Source of the DNA: Anaeromusa acidaminophila DSM 3853
GTDB lineage: Bacteria > Bacillota > Negativicutes > Anaeromusales > Anaeromusaceae
Length of the DNA: 64,000 nucleotides
Assembly: GCF_000374545.1 (NCBI RefSeq)
Contig: NZ_KB894582.1
Span: 248,001 to 312,000 of the forward strand
Direction: 5' to 3'
The notes below the pieces were generated by a model. That model searched no databases. It was given only the letters and a program-made list of their open reading frames with translations, and had not been told where the DNA came from. Positions 25,359-32,924 of this stretch are shown one piece after another. Within the stretch, counting starts at the first letter, position 1; every line of letters starts with the position of its first letter. Both the position numbers and the translations under genes were made by a program.

Positions 25359-28331
25359 ATGAGCGTGAAGGAGATGCAGGCGCTAAAAAAGGGGTATTTT
25401 GTCAAGGAAGCCGGCAATGTTCTGGGGACTGGGAAAATCAAGGATATACGAGCAGGCAGCGTGGTGGTGGAGTTCTTTTCTTCGCCTGTTAGTCGCCAGG
25501 ATGTAGAAATCCCTTTTGAGTCGCTTCGTCCATTAGGACGGTTGCAGCCTAAAACGCGTTGCTTTGTATACATAGAAGCGCTGGGGCGTTGGTACGCAGG
25601 CAGGGTAGAACAATTTGACGCAGCCAGCGGCGAATATCAAGTGAAATTTCCGGAAGGGACGCTGCCGGGCAATTTGCGCATGTTGCCTGTGCCGACGGAA
25701 GATGTGTATGTGCGCTGGAACCGGCCTCTTGGAGACGCAGTCTCCATGCTGGCGGAAACGCTGCAAGAGACGGCTTTTTTGCGTGAAACCAGGGCGTCTT
25801 TTGTGAGAGGGCTTTTAGAACAGAGAGCGGCGACACGAGGCGTTACAGGTCTTTTGTCCGCCAAAGTACAGGTAGTTCCAGAACAGATTGAAGCGGTGTG
25901 GGAGCTTGTTAGCGGCGTTTCTCAGCGGCGGGTGCTGGCAGCGCCTCCTGGCTGGGGGAAAACGATAGCTGCCGGTGCGGTGGTGCGCCAATTTTTGCTG
26001 GATGACCCTGCAGGCAAAGTGTTGTTGGTGGTGCCTCCGCTGATGGTTGCTTTCTGGGAAGAAATGCTGCGTAAACATTTTTACTTGCAACCGAACGACC
26101 CGCGCTTAAAGCTGATTGCCGCTGATCGGGCGGTGACGGCTAAAGACTTTGTTTTGAAGCAGCGCCCAGGCTTGGTCGTTTTTGATGACGCGCAACTTGT
26201 GGCCGCGGATGTATTAACGAAAGACGAAGCGGCGCAGCGGCGTTACCGTTTTTATGCGGCTGTCGCGCAACAGGCCGAGCGGGTGCTCTTGACAACACCA
26301 TTGGCCTCGCAAGAACAGGAAGCTTTATATTGGGCGATGTTTCACTTGGTGGATCGAGACGCCTATCCGTTGGAACAGTTACCGGAGGCGGCAGCGCTCT
26401 GGGGGAAAAAGGCAGAGCCGCGCTTGTTGGAAATTGGCGGGGTCGAATTGCCGCTAGGCCGACAGACCGGGAAGGTAAAAGTGCTGCAAGTGGCGGGAGA
26501 AGCCGCGGAAGAACTGGAAGAAACGCTGGAACAATGGCGTTTGCTCATGAAAAAAGCGATGGAGAGCGATGCGGATCTGGCGCAGCATCGCCAATTGGTG
26601 GAAGTTCTATATTTGGCGTTTGCGGAATGCGCCGGCAGCAGCTACAAGTTGTTAAAAGAATTAGTAGGATGCCGTTTGGGACGGCAGACGCCGGCGCAGC
26701 TGGAAGAAGAGCTGCCGAAAACTTGGCTGCATTTGTGTCGGAAGATGCCCTTGTTAGAGGGAGAAGAAGCTCTCTTGCAGCGCCTTGACGCATTGACGCC
26801 CGACTCTGACGAAGCTGAACCTAGATTGGCTTCATTGGCTGCCTATATCAAGACGCTGCCGAAGGCTCGCAAGGTGGCCATCTTTACGCGTTTTGCCGCC
26901 ACTTGTCAGACGGTAACTGAAGAATTGAGCAAGCTTTTGGGGGCTAAAGCCGTGGCGCAAGTGCACCGGGCGCAAACGGTTCGCGAGGTCCAAGCGGCGC
27001 AAGTGCGCTTTCGGGATGAGGCTTCCTGCCAAGTGCTGGTGTTGGATCCGCGGGGCGAAGACTATTGCGACTTGGGTCACGCCCAGATGGTGGTGCATTT
27101 TGATTTGCCCTTTGATTTGCGTCGTCTAGAACGGCGCATGTCGCGAGTGGAACGGCGTAATCGTTCGGAAACTTTGCAAACCGTAGTTGTTCTCGGTTCG
27201 GGCGGCGATTATTCTCTGGCCAATGTTTGGTGCGAGGTACTGGAAGAAGAGTTGTCTTTTTTTCGCCAGTCTCTTCACAACATAGATGGCTGGGCGAGAA
27301 AGGTAGCTACGCCGTTGGTGCGTAAGTCGCTTCTTGAAGAAGGCTATGAAGGTCTTTTAGATGCCGCCGCAAACTTGGAAGAGGCTTTTGGTCAATGGCA
27401 AGCCTCTCGTCCGGCTGCGCAAGCGACGGCTGGTTGGGGCGAAGCGGCCCTCGCGTATGATAATGATTGCGATGGTCAGCGTCAAGCCTTTGAACCTTGG
27501 ATTGCCATGGCGCTGGGGCTAGGTCGTCAAGGGCCTCGTTATACCGCAACAAGCGATACGGTGTTGATGCCCTTTGATTGGCTCAGCCGCATGCAAGAAG
27601 ATTTGCAGCGGCCGCTGCCGTATGACCGGAGCGAGTCTTTGCAGATTCCAGAAGCTGCGGTAGTTCGTTCAGGTCAGTCTTTTTTGGATACGGTGTCGCG
27701 CTACTTGGATTGGGATGACCGAGGGCAAACTTTTGCTTTTTGGCGTCCGGAGGCGCGGTGGAGCGAGGAAAAAGGCGATGAATGGGCTGGGTTTTGCTAT
27801 GAATATACGCTGGAAGCGGATATGAAGCTTGTTAAAGGCTTTTTAAAGAAGTTGGGCCTGCCGGAACGTTTGTGGAAAACGCTCCGTCGCCGTGCGGATG
27901 GCTTTTTGGCGCCGTTGACGGTGCGGTTATATTTGGATCAGCAAGGACGGCGTGTGCGCCATCCGGAGCTTTTGGAAATTTTAGATCAGCCCTTTAGCAA
28001 GGCCCGTGATATTAACTTGATTAAGGGGCGGGTCAAACAGCTTCATGAGGTAATTGGCGTTGAGGATTGGAAGGATGCTTGCGGTAAAACCTACGAAGCT
28101 TCCTTGAAACTGTTGGAAAAAGACGCCTGGTATCAGGAGTTGGTACCGGCTGCGTGTGAAGCGCTGGAAAAAGACACGGCTCAGCGAGCTAAAGCTTGGA
28201 ATGAAGCAGGCCGAACAGACTTGGCGGAGCAGGAAATTGCTCTTTCCCGGGCGCTGGCGGCGGGTATGAAGAAGCCGGCTGTGCGCCTCTTGGCGGCAGG
28301 CTGCATTATTGTCTCTGGCCGCAAACCTTAA
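25359..28331 (+). CDS. SNF2/RapA-like superfamily 2 ATPase (DpdE-like), orphan
   Basis: 990 residues. N-terminus (about 10-120) has two Tudor/SH3-like beta segments (GTGKIKDIRAGSVVVEFF and YAGRVEQFDAASGEYQVKF). The ATPase core has Walker A APPGWGKT (195-202), motif II FDDAQ (275-279, in place of DEAH), motif III TTPLAS, and in the second RecA lobe IFTRF, VLVLDPRGEDYCDLGHAQMV and motif VI LERRMSRVERRN (590-601), the SNF2-type arginine-finger region. The last 380 residues match nothing I recognise. Architecture and length resemble RapA and the DpdE protein of 7-deazaguanine DNA-modification islands, but no other dpd gene is nearby. AGGAGG lies 10 nt before the ATG. Monocistronic, flanked by repeats on both sides. 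Confidence 0.75.
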   Translation: MSVKEMQALKKGYFVKEAGNVLGTGKIKDIRAGSVVVEFFSSPVSRQDVEIPFESLRPLGRLQPKTRCFVYIEALGRWYAGRVEQFDAASGEYQVKFPEGTLPGNLRMLPVPTEDVYVRWNRPLGDAVSMLAETLQETAFLRETRASFVRGLLEQRAATRGVTGLLSAKVQVVPEQIEAVWELVSGVSQRRVLAAPPGWGKTIAAGAVVRQFLLDDPAGKVLLVVPPLMVAFWEEMLRKHFYLQPNDPRLKLIAADRAVTAKDFVLKQRPGLVVFDDAQLVAADVLTKDEAAQRRYRFYAAVAQQAERVLLTTPLASQEQEALYWAMFHLVDRDAYPLEQLPEAAALWGKKAEPRLLEIGGVELPLGRQTGKVKVLQVAGEAAEELEETLEQWRLLMKKAMESDADLAQHRQLVEVLYLAFAECAGSSYKLLKELVGCRLGRQTPAQLEEELPKTWLHLCRKMPLLEGEEALLQRLDALTPDSDEAEPRLASLAAYIKTLPKARKVAIFTRFAATCQTVTEELSKLLGAKAVAQVHRAQTVREVQAAQVRFRDEASCQVLVLDPRGEDYCDLGHAQMVVHFDLPFDLRRLERRMSRVERRNRSETLQTVVVLGSGGDYSLANVWCEVLEEELSFFRQSLHNIDGWARKVATPLVRKSLLEEGYEGLLDAAANLEEAFGQWQASRPAAQATAGWGEAALAYDNDCDGQRQAFEPWIAMALGLGRQGPRYTATSDTVLMPFDWLSRMQEDLQRPLPYDRSESLQIPEAAVVRSGQSFLDTVSRYLDWDDRGQTFAFWRPEARWSEEKGDEWAGFCYEYTLEADMKLVKGFLKKLGLPERLWKTLRRRADGFLAPLTVRLYLDQQGRRVRHPELLEILDQPFSKARDINLIKGRVKQLHEVIGVEDWKDACGKTYEASLKLLEKDAWYQELVPAACEALEKDTAQRAKAWNEAGRTDLAEQEIALSRALAAGMKKPAVRLLAAGCIIVSGRKP

Positions 28332-28335
28332 ATCG

Positions 28336-28385
28336 AAAAATCTCCTTGCTCGCAGTTTCAAAAACTGCAGGCAAGGAGATTTTTT
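28336..28385 (+). terminator. Rho-independent terminator, duplicated cassette copy 1
   Basis: 14-bp stem AAAAATCTCCTTGC/GCAAGGAGATTTTT enclosing a second 7-bp hairpin GCAGTTT/AAACTGC, then T. Nearly identical in sequence to 29526-29573. Confidence 0.9.
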
Positions 28386-28430
28386 ACTATGGCTGAAAGT
28401 ATAAGCTGTTGTGCTTGGAAAGGCAATGAC

Positions 28431-28640
28431 GTTAAGGGGGGAGCGAGCCTGAATAAAAAGGCGGCGGCCATTGTGTTTGATACAAGATTTGCGCGCACCT
28501 CGAAAAAACTGGCTAAGTCGGCAGTTTCTTAACTCGCTGTGCTCAAACAGGCGAAACTGTGATCCCCCTTAGCCGGTTTTTCCGTCCTGCGGACCGGCTT
28601 ACTCCAATAAAAGTCTCAAACACAATGGCAGCCGCCGTCG
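28431..28640. repeat. Nested inverted-repeat element (MITE-like or structured RNA)
   Basis: Outer arms GCGGCGGCCATTGTGTTTGA (28461-28480) and TCAAACACAATGGCAGCCGC (28616-28635) are a 20-bp inverted repeat with a 1-nt offset. Inner arms AAAAACTGGCTAAG (28504-28517) and CTTAGCCGGTTTTT (28568-28581) pair over 14 bp with one mismatch, and GTTAAGGGGG (28431-28440) can compete for CCCCCTTAGC. A further hairpin spans 28571-28598. No transposase or convincing frame lies within. The 28332-28817 gap otherwise holds two terminators and repeat copy d. Confidence 0.55.
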
Positions 28641-28644
28641 CAGC

Positions 28645-28685
28645 CCTCAGTCGTACCCTCCCTTGACTCCCTCTACTCTTGTTTA
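28645..28685 (+). repeat. Intergenic repeat, copy d (plus orientation)
   Basis: TCGTACCCTCCCTTGACTCC then CTCTACTCTTGTTTAA; follows directly on the nested inverted-repeat element. Confidence 0.65.
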
Positions 28686-28748
28686 AAAAGTGCTTCGTTG
28701 TTTTTGAACCATCGTCATGGCGCAAAATGAATATTTTGTAAAAAATGG

Positions 28749-28774
28749 AAAAGCGGCTTAAAAAGCCGCTTTTC
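28749..28774 (+). terminator. Hairpin with terminator shape upstream of the secreted hypothetical
   Basis: Perfect 11-bp stem AAAAGCGGCTT/AAGCCGCTTTT with loop AAA. TATAGT at 28781-28786 just after it is a possible -10 for the next gene. Confidence 0.65.
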
Positions 28775-28817
28775 TTGTAGTATAGTGAAAGTATGAAATC
28801 AAAAAGGGGGCGGACCG

Positions 28818-29450
28818 ATGAAAAAATGGTGGCGGCTGGCGATTTTGCTTGTAGGCTTTGCGATTTTGGGCGGCAGTGTTTTCGTAGTTCAGGCGGCGGT
28901 GGCAGTAGAAAATGACTGGTTGTGTCTGCCCTATGAACGATTAGGGCCGATCAGAGCTTCGGCTAAAGAGGAAGATTTGCTGCAGTTGTTTGGCGCTGAG
29001 CAGGTGCAGCGCAGGACCATTTATGTGGCGGAAGGAACTGAAAAACGGGATGTATCGGTCATTTATCCTTATAGTGTTAACGAAATAATCTTGTTTTGGC
29101 GGAACAATCAATACGGGCAGGTGTTGTCGCACGCTTGGGTGAAAAAAGAGGGAACGTCTTGGCGGACGGCGGAAAATATTACCGTCGGTACGCCCTTGGA
29201 AGAGCTGAATCGTTTGAACGGCCAGCCTTTCCGTATTGTCGGTTTCGGCTGGGACTACGGCGGCTATATTCCGGTGCGTCAGGAAGGAAGGCTGATTCAG
29301 CAAAAAGGCTTGTGCCTGCGCTTGGCCCCGGTGCGGCAGCTGCCACGCGGGTATTACGGCGACGGAGTGAAAGTATCTTCTGAGGACCCGGAATTATTGC
29401 CGGATGCGGTGAGAGTAGTATCCTTTGAAGTGACCCTGAACGAAAAATAA
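28818..29450 (+). CDS. Secreted hypothetical protein
   Basis: 210 residues, not recognised. N-terminal signal peptide: MKKWWR, hydrophobic core LAILLVGFAILGGSVFVV, probable cleavage after QAA or AVA (about 26-29). The mature part has aromatic-rich beta-like segments (VIYPYSVNEIILFWRNNQYG, GFGWDYGGYIPV) and no cysteine pairs beyond two single Cys, so it is likely a small periplasmic or envelope domain. AAAAAGGGGG precedes the ATG. It ends at another repeat-terminator-repeat block. Confidence 0.75.
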   Translation: MKKWWRLAILLVGFAILGGSVFVVQAAVAVENDWLCLPYERLGPIRASAKEEDLLQLFGAEQVQRRTIYVAEGTEKRDVSVIYPYSVNEIILFWRNNQYGQVLSHAWVKKEGTSWRTAENITVGTPLEELNRLNGQPFRIVGFGWDYGGYIPVRQEGRLIQQKGLCLRLAPVRQLPRGYYGDGVKVSSEDPELLPDAVRVVSFEVTLNEK

Positions 29451-29453
29451 CGA

Positions 29454-29502
29454 GGAACGAACAAGAGGACCGGAGTAATCGGAGGGCGTGCTGAGGGTAC
29501 GG
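29454..29502 (-). repeat. Intergenic repeat, copy e (minus orientation)
   Basis: GAACGAACAAGAGGACCGGA then GTAATCGGAGGGCGTGCTGAGGG; begins 3 nt after the stop of the secreted hypothetical and precedes a terminator. Confidence 0.65.
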
Positions 29503-29525
29503 ACTTTAAGCACTTGCTCCAATAA

Positions 29526-29573
29526 AAAATCTCCTTGCTCGCAGGTGAAAAACTGCAGGCAAGGAGATTTTTG
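29526..29573. terminator. Rho-independent terminator, duplicated cassette copy 2
   Basis: Stem AAAATCTCCTTGC/GCAAGGAGATTTT with the same internal CTCGCAG...CTGCAG segment as 28336-28385; only the loop differs. It lies between convergent genes (hypothetical and lexA). Confidence 0.9.
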
Positions 29574-29597
29574 TAATTTCAAATACAAATTTCTAAA

Positions 29598-29699
29598 ACC
29601 CTCTGTGGTGTCCTCTGGTATTCTCGCGACTTTTGTTCAATCCGTATTCTCTGGCTTTTCTCTGTTCCTCAGTTACTCTGAGTTCCGTTCCCTCCTCAG
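29598..29699 (+). repeat. Intergenic repeat, copy f with a diverged tail
   Basis: ACCCTCTGTGGTGTCCTCTG ... GCGACTTTTGTTCAA (29598-29640), followed by TCTGGCTTTTCTCTGTTCCT, a segment also present after copy c at 25048-25066 (TCTGGCTTTTCTCTG). Runs into the end of lexA. Confidence 0.55.
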
Positions 29700-30316
29700 A
29701 ATTTACGGAACAGGCCGACTACATGGCCGAGAATGTCCACATGCTCTGGACGGATGGGCTCCATGGCGTCGTTTTCCGGTTTGAGTAGAATCTGCTTGCC
29801 GTCTTTCCAGAAGCGCTTGACGGTGGCTTCTTCGCCGTCGACTAAGGCCACGACAATATCGCCGTTTTTGGCGCTGTCACAGGGGCGGACGAGGAGGAAG
29901 TCACCGTCATGAATACCGACATTGATCATACTCTCGCCGCTGACGGTGAGCATGAACAGGTCCTCGTTGCCTCGGCCTAATAAGGATGCGGGCAAGGGAA
30001 ACGTATCTTCAATATTTTCTTCCGCCAGAACGGGCAAGCCAGCGGTAACACGGCCTACTAAAGGAACGGGAATCATTTCCTTTTGCCGCCAGGGAGATTC
30101 GGCAACAAGTTCAATAGCGCGGGGCTTGGTAGGATCCCGGCGGATGAGGCCGTCTTCTTCCAGACGGTTTAAGTAGCCATGGACTGTGGAACTGGAGCTG
30201 AGTCCGACAGCGGAGCCGATCTCGCGGATGGAAGGGGGATAGCCGTTGGTCCGCAGTCGTTCGCGGATAAAGCTGAGAATTTCAGCCGGCTTGTCGCCGG
30301 TGCGCTTGCGTGGCAT
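29696..30316 (-). CDS. lexA: LexA SOS repressor
   Basis: 206 residues from ATG 30316 (GAGGTGAG four nt upstream; a GTG at 30325 overlaps that site). Winged-helix DNA-binding domain (PPSIREIGSAVGLSSSSTVHGYLNRLEEDGLI), self-cleavage Ala-Gly in RVTAGLPV (92-93), catalytic Ser in SGESM and Lys in EATVKRF (about 167). RecA-stimulated autocleavage would release the SOS genes. A probable LexA box lies upstream at 30376-30389, implying autoregulation. The window's repair genes (sbcDC, addBA) show no matching box. Confidence 0.96.
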   Translation of the reverse strand: MPRKRTGDKPAEILSFIRERLRTNGYPPSIREIGSAVGLSSSSTVHGYLNRLEEDGLIRRDPTKPRAIELVAESPWRQKEMIPVPLVGRVTAGLPVLAEENIEDTFPLPASLLGRGNEDLFMLTVSGESMINVGIHDGDFLLVRPCDSAKNGDIVVALVDGEEATVKRFWKDGKQILLKPENDAMEPIRPEHVDILGHVVGLFRKF

Positions 30317-30375
30317 CAGGCTCACCTCGTTATTCTTGAATTTTTTTTCAGTATATCAGAAAATGCCTTGCTTTT

Positions 30376-30389
30376 CAAACTCTTGTTCG
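30376..30389 (-). promoter_or_regulatory. Putative LexA (SOS) box
   Basis: Read on the minus strand CGAACAAGAGTTTG matches the Gram-positive consensus CGAAC-N4-GTTYG on both arms. It sits 60 nt before the lexA start and 75 nt before the divergent GalT-like gene, so it could serve both. Confidence 0.65.
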
Positions 30390-30463
30390 CATTACACCTG
30401 CAGGTAAGAAGCATGACAGCGGCGAATTGGCAATAGTAGGCAGTTAATGAAGGAGGACTTATT

Positions 30464-31237
30464 ATGGTCCATACGCATCTTGTTTTTGATACAGGCATTG
30501 GGCGGCGGAAGCCGGAAAATATTGTGCATAAGGAAGCGTCTTGTCCGTTTTGCGATCGCCGCGGCCTAAGTGGCATTTTGGCGGAAGAGGGCCCGGTCCT
30601 TTGGCTTAAAAACAAATATCCTGTTTTTCCGGATGCTTACCAGACGGTGCTGGTGGAAAGCTATACTTGCGAAGAAGAGTTATCAACCTATGCACCGGAT
30701 CATTTACAGGCAGTGGTCGGCTTTGGCCTTGAAAAGTGGCGCGAATTGTCTCGGAGCGGGCAATTTCGGTCCGTTTTGTTTTTCAAGAATCATGGTCCTT
30801 GCTCCGGGGGGTCTATGCGGCATCCCCATATGCAGATTGTCGGTTTGGATCATATTGACTATCAGCACAGCATGGAGGAGGAAGCGTTTCATGGCATTCC
30901 TATCTGGCAGAATGGCGAGGTAGAAGTGAATCTGTCTACACGTCCGAGGGTAGGTTTCTTTGAATTTAATATTTTGTTGCAGAAAGAAGGGGCGATTGCT
31001 CCGTTTGCCCATGGTATTCAGTCTGTGGCGCATTATATTTTGAATCATTTTCATCGACATTGCAGCAGCTATAATTTGTTCTTTTATGAATGCGGCGGTG
31101 CGGTGCGGGCGAAAATGATGCCGCGTTTTGTCTTGTCGCCAGTTTATGTAGGTTACGGAATTCCGCAGGTTTCCAGTCAGGTGGAAGAGGTGGCGGAATT
31201 TGTGCGTACCCTGTATTTTGCCAAAAAAACATATTGA
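30464..31237 (+). CDS. GalT/HIT-like protein (DUF4931-type)
   Basis: 257 residues. Contains a zinc-type pair CPFC (about 27-30) and the histidine motif GGSMRHPHMQIVG (about 115-127), which matches the HxHxQ active site of galactose-1-phosphate uridylyltransferase relatives where the middle His is the nucleotidylated residue. The remainder resembles DUF4931 proteins. It may transfer or hydrolyse a nucleoside phosphate; the substrate is unknown. GGAGGA precedes the ATG. Divergent from lexA. Confidence 0.78.
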   Translation: MVHTHLVFDTGIGRRKPENIVHKEASCPFCDRRGLSGILAEEGPVLWLKNKYPVFPDAYQTVLVESYTCEEELSTYAPDHLQAVVGFGLEKWRELSRSGQFRSVLFFKNHGPCSGGSMRHPHMQIVGLDHIDYQHSMEEEAFHGIPIWQNGEVEVNLSTRPRVGFFEFNILLQKEGAIAPFAHGIQSVAHYILNHFHRHCSSYNLFFYECGGAVRAKMMPRFVLSPVYVGYGIPQVSSQVEEVAEFVRTLYFAKKTY

Positions 31238-31467
31238 ACTTGCTTTTGAGGCGCTTTTTGCAAAGAGGTCTTTCTGGCGCGAAGAAGAAAGCTGCTAAGC
31301 CGTTTGTATACGTGTTGTATATTAAATGCAAAATTCTTGAAAAATAGTTTTGTCGTATTATGTAGTTTTTTGATTAGGCTCCTTTCATACTAGAAGCAGA
31401 AACTGGAACGGGCGTACCTGGCAGAAGCACGGCTGGTTTCCCAACTATTTTATAAGGGGGCGTACGC

Positions 31468-32724
31468 ATGGCAGAAGAAAAGAAATCTGGCGGTATTGGT
31501 CTTACTACACAAATCTTCATCGGTCTCATTTTAGGCGTTCTTTTCGGCTATCTCTTTCCTTCCTACGGTGAACAGCTTAAACCCATTGGCGACATCTTTA
31601 TTCGTATGATTAAGATGATCGTGGTGCCGTTGATCTTCAGTTCGTTGATCATGGGCATTGCGGGCACAGGCGACTTCAAAAAATTGGGTCGTTTGGGCGC
31701 GAAATCCATTTTGTGGTTTGAATTGGCAACCACGGTGGCTCTTTTTGTAGGTCTGCTGGTAGTTAACGTCTTTGAACCCGGCGTAGGCGTGCAGATCGTT
31801 TCGAGCGATGCTGCATCAGCTGCGGCTGCTGCAAAAAAATCCATCGATATGACGGACATGCTGATTAAATTGGTTCCTACTAATGCGGTAGATGCGGCGG
31901 CGCGCGGCGATATGCTGCAAATTATCGTGTTTTCCTGTTTCTTTGGCGTAGCAACAGCTGCAATGGGCGAAAAGGGCAAACCGGTTTTGCAAGTCGCCAC
32001 CAGCATTGCGGAAGTTATGTTCAAATTTACCCACTACGTCATGTGCTTGGCGCCGATCGGTATTTTTGCCATGATCGCGTTCACGGTTGGCAAATTCGGC
32101 CTGGGCATGCTGATTCCGTTGATGAAACTGATCGGCTCCTTGTATTTCGCTCTGATCTTCTTCCTCTTCTTGGTCTTCTTGATGGCGACGATTATCTTCC
32201 GGATCAACTTCTTCCAGTTGCTGCGGGCCATTAAAGATCCTCTCATGTTGGCCTTCTCAACAGCTTCCAGCGAAGCGGCTTTGCCGTCGGCGATGGAAAA
32301 ACTGGAGAAATTCGGTGTTCCACGTCATATCATCACCTTTGTGTTGCCTACAGGTTATACCTTTAACTTGGACGGCTCCACTCTCTACAGCGCTTTGGCA
32401 GTTGTTTTTATTGCCCAGGTGTACGGTATTCACTTCCCGATTGAAACCCAGTTGCTGATGGTTATCACCTTGATGCTTTCCACTAAAGGTATCGCTGCTG
32501 TTCCGGGGGCATCCCTCATCGTTATCGCCGGTACTGCTGCTGCTTTCGGATTGCCTGTTGAAGGTATCGCCATTATCCTCGGCGTGGACCGCATTCTCGA
32601 CATGGCTCGTACCGCCTGCAACTTGGTTGGTAACTGCGTAGCTGCTGTTGTTGTGGCCCGTTGGGAAAACGAACTGCCTGACGAAGTGCTGAAGGTAGCT
32701 TACACGAAAGATTATAGTGACTAA
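31468..32724 (+). CDS. Dicarboxylate/amino acid:cation symporter (DAACS family)
   Basis: 418 residues with about eight hydrophobic segments and two re-entrant loops. Diagnostic motifs: serine-rich hairpin AFSTASSEAALP, substrate/Na+ site NLDGSTLYSALAVVFIAQ (the NMDGT motif, here NLDGS), and GVDRILDMARTACNLVGNCVAAVVVARWE in TM8. The Asp-x-x-Arg-Thr-x-x-Asn pattern is read in glutamate/aspartate or C4-dicarboxylate carriers; GltP and DctA cannot be told apart by eye. It lies just upstream of a GlnK/GlnL-like two-component system that may control it. AAGGGGG precedes the ATG. No convincing promoter was recognised in 31238-31467. Confidence 0.93.
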   Translation: MAEEKKSGGIGLTTQIFIGLILGVLFGYLFPSYGEQLKPIGDIFIRMIKMIVVPLIFSSLIMGIAGTGDFKKLGRLGAKSILWFELATTVALFVGLLVVNVFEPGVGVQIVSSDAASAAAAAKKSIDMTDMLIKLVPTNAVDAAARGDMLQIIVFSCFFGVATAAMGEKGKPVLQVATSIAEVMFKFTHYVMCLAPIGIFAMIAFTVGKFGLGMLIPLMKLIGSLYFALIFFLFLVFLMATIIFRINFFQLLRAIKDPLMLAFSTASSEAALPSAMEKLEKFGVPRHIITFVLPTGYTFNLDGSTLYSALAVVFIAQVYGIHFPIETQLLMVITLMLSTKGIAAVPGASLIVIAGTAAAFGLPVEGIAIILGVDRILDMARTACNLVGNCVAAVVVARWENELPDEVLKVAYTKDYSD

Positions 32725-32810
32725 ATTCCTGTAAAAAAGGAATTTACCAACTTTATCACGAAAAGATGTGGACAGGGGACCTCTAAGGCGCCCCTGGCCA
32801 CATCTTTTTT
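32723..32810 (+). terminator. Double hairpin terminator after the symporter
   Basis: A small AAATTCCT/AGGAATTT hairpin overlapping the stop codon, then a strong stem AAAAGATGTGG(a)CAGGGG / CCCCTG(g)CCACATCTTTT (32761-32808) followed by TT. Separates the symporter from the two-component genes. Confidence 0.88.
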
Positions 32811-32924
32811 CATGCACAGGGGACGCAGATTTAAAATCGTTCGAAGCTTTTTGACAATGCCTGGCGGAAAAAGCTCCGTTTTGGCGTGAGATGTGAATAA
32901 TTAGTAGTCCCTGTAGGAGGAAGA

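Noticed and set aside
25359-28331. Complete DpdE-type DNA-modification or DISARM-like defence island
   Set aside because: Neighbouring genes are cheR, a secreted hypothetical and lexA; no DpdA, QueD-like, methylase or phospholipase partner is present.
30376-30389. All copies of the intergenic repeat as LexA boxes
   Set aside because: The repeats have GAAC-N4-GTAG or similar and lack the second GTTYG half-site.
32851-32856. TTGACA as -35 of the kinase promoter
   Set aside because: No -10 box exists at 16-18 nt; the nearest AT-rich hexamer is about 40 nt away.
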